DNA of 64,000 nucleotides from Strongylocentrotus droebachiensis (Eukaryota > Echinodermata > Echinoidea > Camarodonta > Strongylocentrotidae). The stretch lies in assembly GCA_035222895.1 (NCBI GenBank), contig JAVYIG010001609.1, positions 248,001-312,000 of the forward strand, written 5' to 3'. A model generated the notes under the pieces. It searched no databases, had not been told where the DNA came from, and worked only from the letters and a program-made list of their open reading frames with translations. The position numbers were made by a program, and so were the translations under genes. The stretch's first letter is position 1; each line of letters begins with the position of its first letter. This document shows positions 44,261 through 56,600 of this stretch, piece after piece.

Positions 44261-44513
44261 TTAACGTGGATATGTGACGGCGATATCAATTACTTTATGT
44301 TAGTAAATGAATCTTAATATTTATAAAGGTATAAATGTTCAATACATATGATTATAAAAATGTGACTAACGAAAGCGTTTACTTTAATATGCAATGGCGA
44401 AATCGTTCTGTTTTAAAACAATCGTGTTTTTTAATGGTGATAGATGTTTTTAATTGCTACCAAGCACTTACAATCGGTTTACTTCTAAAAAAAATCATTT
44501 TCCCGCTGAACAG

Positions 44514-44681
44514 GAATTGTAAGAACTTGCATCGCATGCAAGGAAATAACTTCAAACGACATGGATCTTGATGGCATCGAACACGAATCTTGCTCTGACA
44601 ACCGTAATGAGATGATATGCTCAGATGGTATCTCCACTTGTATGACAGGGGTCATATACGTTGCCTATAGACTTCAATCTG
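44514..44681 (+). CDS. Gene B exon 14: domain 7a (subtype 1)
   Basis: 168 nt. Encodes IVRTCIACKEITSND, ESCSDNRNEMIC and STCMTG. The first residues are altered (IVRTC instead of NFRTC), and the CIACKE segment is like subtype 2. Donor GTAAGT. Confidence 0.87.
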
Positions 44682-44706
44682 GTAAGTTTTTTACACCTCA
44701 GAAAGT

Positions 44707-45175
44707 AATTCACAGTGAGGTCTAGAAGATAAACAGGTTTCCTTGCATAATTTGAATACCAGGACACTGCTAATGTTTACATTCAAAAGATAGGACATAC
44801 ATGACATATTCATAATTCCTGCAAAGTTTTACATAATTGTTCGGTCGTACGTTTTGTGCTGCACAAAGATTCAACTAGTTTAATTTTGGCAAATACAAGT
44901 AGTGAGTTATTGATGTAGACAAATGCTCATGTACCTGTTACAGCTCAATTTATGTATGTTATTAACAAAGAAAAACAAACGATGTCAGTCAGTCACTCAA
45001 TAGTGTCTGACAGTGAAATCTAGAAGATTAACAGGTTTCCTTGCAGAATTTGAATACTAGGACACTGCTTATGTGTACATTCCACAGATAGGACATACAT
45101 GACATATTCATAATACCTGCAAAGTTCTACAGAATTTGATGTTGGCTGCAAAAGGGACATAGTATCTTTACATGT
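44707..45175 (-). mobile_element. Rearranged remnants of TTAA MITE family 2
   Basis: Two overlapping fragments related to 36105-36622. The segment AAGATAAACAGGTTTCCTTGC... occurs at both about 44725 and 45025, so the element is partly duplicated. Confidence 0.6.
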
Positions 45176-45290
45176 TCCTGTTATGATAATTTGTTCATTT
45201 TTTTTTATTTTTGTAATTAGAAGTATTGCTATTTCATCATCAACACCTTTATCAGTTTTCCCAATGCTCTTTTATTACAAAATAAAATAG

Positions 45291-45670
45291 GACAACATGT
45301 GACCTTCCGAGATGAGAAACGTGCTTGTGCCCCAGAGGAGATCATCTCCTCGATTCCGCCGGGAGACCACTGCGTAGAGCAGTCCGTAGTGGACGCCTAC
45401 TTTTTCGACAATGATCCGACTGAGTTGTACGTAGAAACAGAAGATATGGTGTTCGATCGCATCTTAACCGCAACCTTCTGCGTCTGTGACAGTGCCGACA
45501 AGTGCACCCCTCCTTCTCAAGCGAGTGGTGCAAAGGCCTGGGCTAATACTGGAGGAGATGATAGACACACAAAGCCCACGAATAGCGCAGTGAACCTCGA
45601 ATCTACTATCGGTCTTTTCATTGCCTCGCTTATTTATGCCCTATTCTGTGGGTTAAGGGATATGCAATAG
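45291..45670 (+). CDS. Gene B exon 15: domain 7b hybrid plus GPI signal
   Basis: 380 nt to TAG, the same length as gene A exon 9. The first half is subtype 1 (GQHVTFRDEKRACAPEEI, FFDNDPTELY). The second half matches gene A's terminal subtype-2 exon (CDSADKCTPPSQASG, then a tail with LFIASLIYALFC). The switch lies near 45425. Hydrophobic GPI-type C-terminus. Confidence 0.88.
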
Positions 45671-45948
45671 AGGGCGTCTCTTTGTTGTCCTAATTGCTAG
45701 TTTAAAGGGATAGTTACGACACCGGAAGGTACTTTTGTTAATTGATCCGTCATTTCATAGAGCTCCAAATATTTCCCACCCACCAATATTTTGTCCGTGT
45801 GGGGGATCGTTCGGGGCTCAATCATTTGACTTATGAATGAAGACCGCGTGTATGCGAGTGTCACACCATCTCTCCCATATGCTATGTTTATCCTATTAAG
45901 AGAGTTCCTTTCGGAAAAAATTGGTATCCCATGATGGAGAATGAACTA

Positions 45949-45954
45949 AATAAA
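45949..45954 (+). terminator. Gene B polyadenylation signal candidate
   Basis: AATAAA about 280 bp after the stop, at the position equivalent to gene A's signal. Confidence 0.5.
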
Positions 45955-46061
45955 AATATTTTGTTTATATATTGTTCGGTGTTTATGGCGAATTCTATCC
46001 AATTAAATTATATTCAATTCAACAGTTAGTTAACAGTCAGTTACGCCGGTGTGACTGGGAA

Positions 46062-46288
46062 ATTCTGTTCTTTTTGTATTTCTCGATTATTTAGATACTT
46101 AAAAAGGGTTTATGAAAATAATGTTCACATTTCATTTAGTGTTTGGAACCTACAAAAGCAAGCTAAGCTTTCCAATAGGTTTCTGTTTTATTTCATAATT
46201 TTGAACTTACGTTGTCAACTATGTTTTGTATTGTGCAAACAATTGATATGCCTATATGAAATGGAATAAAATAAATCAATCAATCAAT
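46062..46288 (+). mobile_element. LINE 3' fragment in gene B 3' flank
   Basis: Absent from the paralogous gene A flank (about 25530-25550). It ends AATAAAATAAATCAATCAATCAATG, an (ATCA)n-type tail. 5'-truncated; no coding part left. Confidence 0.65.
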
Positions 46289-46839
46289 GAACTGGATTAT
46301 CCTAAATCATGTATGATTATAAGAAATGGAAAGGGGCGTGCCTGTCTACCTGTGTATATATTATTCATTATGCATTTCATTCGGAGATGCCTCTTCATTT
46401 AATAAGGACGTTCGGCAGTCATGTTCGAGCGCACCACAGTTGCGCATGGGCATTTGATCATATATTCGCTTTGGAGAATGCCAGGAACTCCTGGACCAGG
46501 CATTGTGTACGAATATATTTGACCAGCTGGCCCTGCGCAACTAAGGTGCGCATGATCCTTAAAACTTGACTACCGCAAAGCACTGCAACATCAAGCTGTA
46601 GAACCACAAGGAGAAAACAAAATCGAAGGTCATTTATTTATTTCTCTTAGTTAGTTACACAATAAACAACTTGTAATAAAACGCCATTGAAAAGAAAAAA
46701 CCCAGATGCTTTTCATGCGTTAGATTGTTTGCTTCCTTGTATGAAACACAAATCGAGTGAAACGCCGTCAAGCGGCTTCAGGAGCATCTGTGATTCTTTT
46801 GATGTGGAAACCAAAATTGGGATACCTTATTCATTAATA

Positions 46840-49480
46840 GACTAGTTCACGGTTAGCACATGGCTGCAATGACCCCGAATATCCACAGATCTTCAAAACA
46901 TGAAGAGGTCCCATTTTGTACATTTTGAAATAATCACTCCTACATCGATGGAGATGCTACATACTAAGCCTTTGTTTCCCCTTTTCAAAGAATACTTCCA
47001 CCTGTGTATCATGGAGTGCTCTGCTTGTGCATACATGAATAATGATTACATAACTTTCATGAGCACGTATCCAGTATTCCATCTCCGTGTATTTCACAAT
47101 TTGTTCTGCAATGACCTTTATCTGCTCATGCTTAGACTGCAACAGTCTACACGAAGCTCAAAAAGCCGTTTTAGTACTCCTTGGTTTCTAGAATTTACAA
47201 TCCTCCTGCTGAACCCAAACAGTCTTGAACATTTACATTTAATGACGGAATCAACATGCTTTGACCAGGAAGGCTGGTCACGTGAAAAGATAACTGATAG
47301 GATATTCATGGGATTCAACCACCTGGCCAGTATTTGAAGTGCAGTGACCTGTCAAAGCAATTGTGTTAATTGCCTTGGTTATTTGTGTACATGATGTTGC
47401 AATGCTTACCAAACACAAATCAAGCTCACTATAATACCAGCATTAATGCACTTTTTCTTATGCATTGCGTAACGCCGTGTACTTAACGGGAGCCCTTATG
47501 GCAGCCGGTTTCTAAATTGAAATGCAATAGCTATGCTGTCTATTATATTGCCATGTAAGTAGTAATTAGTAAGTAGTAATCGATAGCTTTTTTGAGAGGG
47601 TCAACATAGACAGGTGGCACAAACCAGCAATCACATAACGTCGTTAATTTATGGGAGCTTATCCTTCGATGTCTAACTTTAGTTGACTATTTTCCCATCT
47701 ACTGTCTTTTTATTCTTTAAAGAACATTATGAAGAGAAGGCCTTACAACATAGTGCTGGTATGATAATAGACAAGTACGCTGCTCATTATATAACACTGT
47801 AATTTTGAGTTTAATTATACTTTTTCTGGTGTCATCGTAGACTCGTGACGCCAAACTTGTAATGTCTTTCTCATGTAAAATAAATGAAGTTATCCTCCAA
47901 TAAACGTTGTTCCTCTGTTTTTGTTTTAATCTAGTGTATTTTCTTTACTTTTTAACAAAGACTCATCCTTGTGCGCTTTTAACAAACCGCTGGTAAATTG
48001 AAGTGCATGGAAGAACAGGACCATTTTGAAAATGGTCCTGGCTATCCAACCGTTTGTCTATACTTTACAAATTTACTTACTTTCTTTTCATTTGAATTGT
48101 GTTTTATACGTATGTTTTAGAAACTTGTATGTATATATGGTTTTCGGAAATGAAAACAAACAAACACAAACAATGCAGCCCATTATGGTGCACTGTACTT
48201 TTGTAAAACTTATTTTTCTCCGGTTTCATTGTAAAATCCTGATACCGAACATAATAAATGTGTCTTCTATTAAATGAACTTCGCTTCCCTTTTTATCATC
48301 GACTGTACTTTTTATTTCAGCAATCATCAAAAGGCTATTGCTACAATGGGCTATGTGGATAAAACAAAACTCAATATAAAACTAGACCATTAAACAATAC
48401 TTGCATTAATATACACAATGGGAAATAATTATGATAGTTACACACAGTTCCATCAAATTTCAAGGCAACAGAAACGATAGTATTACTAATATTTTAATAA
48501 AAGAAAAGAGACGACTTTTCAATATTGAACAAAAAACACTACAGGGAGAATACTTTTCTTTATTTGTTCATTGTTTACCAAAAATAAGCATTGTTTGTTC
48601 TACTGGAACGTTAGTACTTGAAATACGGTTAATAATAATAACAATGTGAAGAAAGAAAAAAGCAGGAATTTACATACAATAATAATAAACACTGTATAAT
48701 CATATCAAGCGTTTTGGGGCAAATTTATATTTAAAAGCGATCTTCAATAATGGAGGCATTAATGGAAAATCTAACAACAAATGAATACACAATCAATTAC
48801 ATCATATAGATTAAGAACTAACATCGATCAAATAACGGTAGTTCAGTATACAAAGGATAACATCATTAAATATAAAGCATCGAACTTAAGTTACACAGAG
48901 TTTTAAGAATTATTCTTAAATCTGTTATATATTTTAAAAGAAATACAGAGCTTTGAACTGGAGGTTTTGATATGGAAATTAAATTATATGCAATATTTTG
49001 GGAGAGCGTTTGAAGTTTACCAACTAAAATGAGAGAACCTTACAAATGCCTTACAGAATGATTGTCTTTGCCGCTTTTGGTTAAGCATTGTTGACACAAG
49101 ATAATAGTCTGAAAACTGTTTTATAAGGCGGTTTTAGACCCATGGTCGGGTATAACTGATAAGTAAACAAGTTTGCCAGCTTGTGTATCTCAAGGGATAT
49201 TTTTGTTGACCAATGGATTCATTATTCCATCTCCAGTATCAAATAAGTTCATACTAGTACTAGTACATATAAAATACCTACCACGTACTCCTACCCAAGT
49301 GAGGCCGTAAACGGATTTTTGCAATGCCTTCGCACGTCATGCCTGCTCTTTGCAAATGAAAGTTCATTCACCCTCATATAAACAGAAATCTGGATCCGCC
49401 CACATGTAGCCCACTGGCCCCATATTAACAGTAAAGATGTTTTTTTTTAATTTTATTTAAGCGGGTGATCATTCAAGTAA
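46840..49480. other. Gene B to gene C spacer
   Basis: Contains an inverted copy of the 20400-20709 MITE (about 46852-47110). Otherwise it is AT-rich DNA without supported genes or RNA genes. Confidence 0.5.
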
Positions 49481-49572
49481 ACCGTTTAGTTGTGTAAAAA
49501 TAATCAGGAGCATCGGAACAGTTGATGAGCTAGTGGACTGGTTACTTTTTAATCGGTGTTTACAGACAAAAT
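49480..49572 (+). promoter_or_regulatory. Possible gene C 5'UTR exon end
   Basis: ACAGACAAAAT is followed by a good GTAAGT donor at 49573, about 710 bp before the gene C signal exon. Only short words (TAATCGG) are shared with the gene A and B blocks, so this is weak. Confidence 0.3.
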
Positions 49573-50285
49573 GTAAGTGACATGTTGGGTTGCATTTTAA
49601 CCCCTTCTTTTTCGAATAACTTTCTTCACTTTGAAAATACCCAATATTAGGTATCTTATTTTAGAAAATCGAATCATTCATTAATACGTTGTTTTTTGTT
49701 AACCTAAGTCGTTATAAATTCCTCTTATTAAGTCTAGGTCGAAAGGTAAGCACCCATGCAAGTTTCTTTGATTGTATTTATTTTTCTCGTTTACACCATG
49801 GGTTCCATATCATTTCCCCCATACATATTCAACAGATTATCAGAACCGAACAAAATTGAAGTAAATGTTACTTTTTATTTAATAGCGGGAAATGTTACAG
49901 TGTTCAAAGAAGAGAGAACTTAAGTTTAAAACTCCGATATAACAGCACCTTCAGTCCAGTTTATATGTCATCTGCATTTGGGGTGTTATCTGTTATAGTT
50001 CTTCTATTTATTATATATTTCTTCATATTAATTTATTCGGTTTTTGATAGACCTTAAATAGTTTTTAAAATATGCAAAGTTTAATGTACCTATGGAGGAC
50101 AAATAAATTGTAATTATATATTCATACTGTATGGATTTAATTATCAAAATGTGTTCAGAGCGTTTTTTAGACTGTTACAACTGTTAATTTCTATATTTAC
50201 TGCCCGCTTTAAATAAAGAACAATTACCTTCATTTTCAAACCTATTGATAAGCATAATTTCTCTTATTTCCTTCCCCCATGACAG

Positions 50286-50342
50286 AAAGCAAGATGAAAT
50301 TACTTATCGTCGTTGGGCTACTTTGCTGCATTTTTATATTCG
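50286..50342 (+). CDS. Gene C exon 1: signal peptide
   Basis: 57 nt: acceptor CCCATGACAG, 8-nt 5'UTR, ATG at 50294, then MKLLIVVGLLCCIFIFG and donor GTATGT. Same design as in genes A and B. Confidence 0.82.
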
Positions 50343-50603
50343 GTATGTATTACATAAGATATTAGAACAGCAAATGATTCAAATACAATATCTGTTGCTT
50401 GTTTAACTGCCTACAAATTAGCTTTATTTTGACGTTTTCCTTTAATAATTTAATGTACAAAATTGCCTGCCTTCATGCATTGATTTATAACAATTGTATT
50501 CGAATTGTAAACTGTTTTAAGCGACCTGGGAAAATTAACTTCAAGTCAGATTGGGAATAAATAAATATTTTGTAACACTTGTATAAAGATAAACTTGAGT
50601 TCT

Positions 50604-50637
<34 letters not shown>

Positions 50638-53600
50638 ATCACAGAAACAATCGAAACTTACACTGAATGTTCAGGATTACAAATAAATGTAATTTGCCAA
50701 ACAATTTTTGTAGAAAATGTATACTGGCTGAGTAATGAGCAAAGAAAGATAAAGAAATCAAGGTTAGTAGACCCGACACCATTTTGTGTAGTCCCGTATA
50801 CATCTTTCTGTATACAGTGCTTGTTACTTTACCAACACTGGGCCGAATTTATTCTGATTTTGATGACTTCAGAACCTTGCAGTACACATCAATACTTACA
50901 TGCTACGTGATCAACTTTTTCTGATCCATTCCACACCTTTTCTTTCACAATGCAATCGCATGACCCGGGGCCCGTTTCACAAAGCCTTTTTTTCAATGAC
51001 AAATTACAAATAAATCAGTGACAAATCTGCTGATGACCATTCAGAAGCAGGGATTTTAGTAGCTTATAACAACAACTGTCGTTTGTCACTGATGAGAAGT
51101 TTTGTGAAACGCCCCCAGAACTCAGCTTTATCTTTAATGTTGACCTACCAAACGGTATAGCGCGTTCATCATCTTGATCATGGGCAATGTTTTATAATAG
51201 CTGATCTAGCTGGTGAATATAATTTAAAGAATTGCATGAACCCTTCGGCATTTCTGAACATAATGCATCTCAATACATTCCTGAAACGTTCAATTTTACA
51301 TTTAACTTAAAGTTATATCCCAATTATGGTCATGCGATTGCACTGTGGAAGAAACGTTGTGGAATCGATCAGAAAAGGTTGATCATCTAGCATAAAAGTA
51401 TTGGTGTATACTGCAATGTTCTATAATCATCAAAATGATAATAAATTTGGCGCAATCTTGGTAAAGTTTCAAGCACTGTACACATAAAAATGTATATGGG
51501 ACTACGCGATATCTATCCAGTCCGGGTAGATATATACTGTGTTTACACAGTGATCCGCCTCGAGGGTTGAAGCCGGGTTGAAGCCGCGAGGATCCCGTTA
51601 ACATGACATAAAATTGCCGGGTTCAACACGCCTGGCGGCTTCAACCCGGCTTCAACCCTCGAGGCGGATCACTGTGTAAACACGGTAATACTAATTTACC
51701 AAATATAAATATTAGTAGGCGGTTTCCCGGCAAAATTTGTATATATCATCACATATTAGTCAAAACATATTCTTTCACATAATTGGTAATTAGAGCTTCC
51801 ATTTCCATTTGTTAAAGGAGGGCGTTTCCAAAACTGGTCTTTACCTTTAACTAAGATGTGCTTTATTCTAGAACCAGTAGGAACTAATCGCTTAAAGGTA
51901 ATTTAAAGTTTTGGGGAGTTTTCGAAAATTGGGTGGATAGTGATTCTTTACAATTTCGATATATTTGGATGCCCCTGTGGATGTATAATAAGCACTAGAA
52001 AATATAGCCACTAAAACACTACTGCTTTTGAGAAAATTTGAATATAACAATTTACAGGTGCTCCCGGTAAATTTTGATACATTTCAAATAGCGCCTACGG
52101 CCGTACAATGATAGCTGCGACCATGAAAATCTCAGAATATGTAGTTGTGATATATAATTTCCAAACGAGAATAGCTAATCGGTCAATTTAGGCAAGAAAA
52201 ATTATTGTATAGCTTAATTAATATCTTGACCTTGAGAGGGAGTTATACAACATAAAGAGTGTATTTACAATTTCATAACTTTAGACTCGATTTCAACCGC
52301 GACAACGATCACTGAATATTGTAGGATCACATATGCTTCCAATATGTTCATTTGAACCGAATTCATTACCCCCTTACCAAAACGTTGTATTACCTAAGGC
52401 CGGGAATGTCATTGACATCACAACCACTGCTGTAATATACCATCAATTGCGCCATATTTCGGTAAAGGCGTACCTAAACTCATTTCCTGTCCTACACCCA
52501 AGTATCACGGCGCGCACCACGCGCGCGCGCTTCAGGCAGTTTATCACGCATTATGGGACATAGCCGTCGACACATGGGGACGATGTGAACAGCAAATGGC
52601 AGTATATGTATGAGTGAGGTAGTATCAGCAATTTACACTGCCTCTGATACAGATCATGCATACAAATCCACAATCTTGGAAATCATAATTATAATCACTT
52701 CTTTTGAAGGTTAATCAATTCAAAATTATTCCCCAATCCACTGGTTTCAATTGTTTTGTAATTGGATGCCATTTTCTTTTCTTTTTTTTGATTCAGCATG
52801 TATTTACACTCCAAACGAATCGATCTATTATAGCATTACTCGTTACAATATTGTAGATTCATTGCTCGTTCAAATGTGAAACGGTAAACCGTCGAAAAAA
52901 CAAAGGTTCAACTCACATTCACTCAGCTCTTTATCATAAGTTACAGAGATAAGAAGCCTAACAAATTTATGTCATACAAAAATGAAACAAATAAAACCTG
53001 CTGCAGTTCAACGAGGTTTTTGATAGATGTAAGTGTACTATATAGTATTGAAGAGGAAATTAATATATCGTAATCCTGGTAATAAGGACTGCTTGACTTG
53101 AGGAAGACTTGATAGCTGCGGGTATCCCCGAACATTCAACCCTCTTTTTTGTCCAGGTGGTATCAATGCAGGTTTCTCTGTGTACGCATGGTTGTTAGAA
53201 ATTGCGCGCGAAAGGGGTAAATTCTAGGGATGTTGGGGAAGATTGTCGGAAAGCGATTATTTTTCACTATGTTGGGAAATTGTGTAATAACGAATCATTT
53301 GTGTGTTTGCTCTGTTTTGTTTGTGTGATTTTAATGAATGTGTACCCTATGATCCTAGTTCAAAGTTATATTTAGAGTCCTTATCATACCTGTCTAAAAA
53401 TCTTCGAATTTTGGGTGAAAAAAACTTGGTTTCCATATAACAAGATTGTCTAATAAGAATTAACAAGGGAATGCATAATACAACAATGACATACATGTAA
53501 CATAGAGAAATAATAATGTAACTTATGAGAAGCCGTTTGTTAAACAAGATTTTTTTCTCGATTATGCGTAATTCCTCATCAACTTACTGTCGTAATGTAA

Positions 53601-56600
53601 TCAAATTTAATGGAGCCATCTTTGCTAAGTGCCATGTTACAAACTAGTGTAAACTGTGGTTACGTGATACCTACGGAATACAGATTTCCTTCAATATTTA
53701 CTGGTACATTTTTAAGGATATTATGCCACGGAGAATAGCGACCGAGCGAGAAGATAGATTTTTGCATTTTTATTAGTCTAAACGCTGCATTCTTGGGCCT
53801 TCCAGAGCTTAAAAGTGCGTTGCAGTCTTTAGTCAGCATTGACTAAAAAGACTGTTTGTGTAGTCTTGACAAAGACTGTTGGTTGTCTTTCTTAGCTCAT
53901 AGTTCTAAGGAGAACTATAGAGCTTGGAAAGGATGAGTGGCAGGAGCGCTATAAGCTATAATATAACATTATGCTCAGAATGCTGAAGCCAGCACGTGTC
54001 CTTTCAAGTGGCAGAAAGTGCTACAACTTAATAATTCCTACACTGATTGTACTGCACTGGCTTCTTGTAAAACAAAGAAATTAATCCAAAATTATGTCAT
54101 CAATTTGGAAGGCATTGCATGGATCTGGCCCGATGTACTTTTAGACATGAGGTTCAGGCAGATTTCGGTCAACGATAAAATATATCTATTTTGTAAATTT
54201 ATTTAAAATAAATGTTTGTTAACCCATTAATACCTAAGGGAAACTAAAGCTCCCTGTATTTAATTTTCACCGGGTAAAAGAGATAGAGTAACATCAAGGA
54301 GAAGAATCTTAATTTGTTCCTTTTCTGAATGCAGGGGAGGCCCTAACCTGCAACCATTGTACAGCGATATATTCAACCAACGATGAGGCTTTGAACATAT
54401 CAAGTATCGCTACAAACTCATGTAAGAAGCCTACACATTCAGATTGCAAAGGAGATGCCAGCTGCGGGACAATGATGTTCAAGTTTAACTTCATGCATGA
54501 GACAGGTAAGAACAAACTATAATATATATTTCAGAAACCAAACAAGCAAAGATAATAATAACGATAAGGTCTTTAGAAAACTGACGAGCTTTGCTGTGAA
54601 ATCATGTACGAAGCATCGAGAGGTAGATTGCGATTAAGATGTCACAAGGTGCATGAATTTAGTTAAGAACACTTAATAAATATTTCAATGACACCTACAC
54701 TGACTTCACCACTACACCACTTCAAAATACAAAGTTCACCAATGGCATCGAACGCAGAGGTTAGAGACCGTCTGCACTAGTTTGGTCATGAGGGATTAGA
54801 CCACCCAGGGTGGTTACTAACAGGTGGCTATCTCATCAACTCAGCTCTCAATAACCTACGAAAAAGAGGATAATAGGGGACCAATGGTCACCGATTATGC
54901 ATTTTTTTCTATATAGAGGGCGCAAGTAGCTACAGGTAATACAGTGGGGCTGTAAAAGGTTGTTTGACTAGGAGTAGGAATTTCTACTTAGGGTTGCATG
55001 TAATACGCGACTGCTTGTAAGTTTGACCTTGAAAGAGCATCTCAAAGATCCCTCAAATCAAGATTTAAGACACACACATATTTTGGGTTTTGGGGCAGAC
55101 GATATAAACCTAACGATGTTTATTTTGATCACGATCATTATCATTATTATCATTATGTTGATTATAGTTTTAATCATCATCGTCCTCAATATAACGTGGT
55201 CTAATGTATCGGCTTGCAGAAGGACTCATCGTCATGACGGACTTTGAACGAGGATGCGACCCCGCGCAGTATAGCCAGTTGATCCCGAGTGGAGACGTAT
55301 GCCTAGACGATGCGTCAGTCGAAATTATCCGAGCAGATTTGCCAGACCCAGAAACAATACTTCCGCCCCATCTTCGTGCGATGTACCTGAATTCCAGCCT
55401 AAGCTTTTGTGTGTGTGACAGCGAGGACCTGTGTACCCCGCCCTTACCAGTCGCTCCGACCCCGCCCTCACCGGTTGTTCCGATGTCTGAGCCTTCCCCA
55501 GGTAAATAGTCGCTGCACCATTAGCCTATCCGATAGGCGTCTGCCTAAATGGCAAGTGTACTAATCGCGTTTGGGAGACTGACATCGGCGCGTGCGTCAG
55601 CCCGAGCGCCTATCATCACTGGTCAACTCATCATTATTCATATTCATAAGACTAGCCTTATTTGGTGAACGATCACTTTGATTCAACCAATCAAATATCA
55701 TCTCCGCGTTCCCCATCGCTCATTGGCCTATTTTGGTCCATGCTACATACATATTCATGAAAGAGCTTTGCAGGGGGTTCGTAGATTTTCTAGGAAGGAA
55801 ACATTGTACATAAAAGAAAATAAAACTTTTCGCATGGACCAGTGATGATAGGCGCTCGGGCTGACCGCGCCGATGTTACTCTCCATATAAACGCGATTAG
55901 AATACTTGGAAAGCCCGACGCATATCGGATAGGCTACTGCACCATGAGAGTGAAGGTTGCGACATGCGCGCACATTCGCGCCCTAGGGTCAATAGTCATG
56001 GAGCTCCAATAAGTTCCGCCCTAGACCAAACTCTATCTGAGAGAATTTCGGCGCTCGTTGAATGTTGTTGCTGTTAATTTGTAAAATTTTGCATGTTCGT
56101 ACTCCATTTTTAAAATGAGAAGAAGAAGGCAAATAAGAAAGAAGAAGAAAGAAGAAGGAAGTAGAAGAAAAAGAAGAAGACCGATGAAGAATAAAAAAGA
56201 GGAGAAGAAATTAATACATCGATGAATAAATGAATACATACTACTACTGCTGCTACTTATATTTCTACTTCTACTACTGGTAGTAGTACTACTACTACCA
56301 CTAATATTACAAATAATAATAAGAATAATGATAATAAACATTAAAATAATAATGATTATAATAATACAAATGGCGTGCAATATGAGGAACAGCCCAAAAC
56401 ATCCTTGCAACTTCTATAATTTTTTTTTCTCACAATTCCCAGAAATTAATGAGAAAGGAAAACAATTTTGAAATTGGCAACGCTGGATTAGGGGGATGGA
56501 AACATCCTACTGTTGGACGAGATTCTCTCGGTATTTCATGCACATATAATTTTGTTTTCCTCATAAGCGTGTGTACCATACACACGGGTACATGGAAGTT

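Larger units (their letters stand above)
28433..45670 (+). pseudogene. Gene B: seven-domain Ly6/uPAR-like gene with a 1-nt frameshift in exon 2
   Basis: Exons: 28433-28481, 31722-31890, 32614-32904, 33903-34076, 34478-34783, 35186-35353, 36742-37050, 38123-38296, 38695-39000, 39403-39570, 40958-41266, 42007-42180, 42576-42884, 44514-44681, 45291-45670. Every exon except the second keeps frame and phase 1. Exon 2 has one extra C in the C run at 31828-31831, which brings a stop directly after it. All other exons look intact, including signal and GPI ends, so this could be an assembly or allele error, or a very recent inactivation. Domain subtypes run 1-2-1-2-1-2-1, the last being a hybrid. A seven-domain LU protein would be unusually long for the family. 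Confidence 0.75.

Noticed and set aside
46900..47337. 145-codon frame downstream of gene B
   Set aside because: Overlaps an inverted copy of the 20400-20709 MITE; no protein signature.
56033..56410. 125-codon antisense hydrophobic frame
   Set aside because: Derived from AAT/ATT and GAA trinucleotide repeats.
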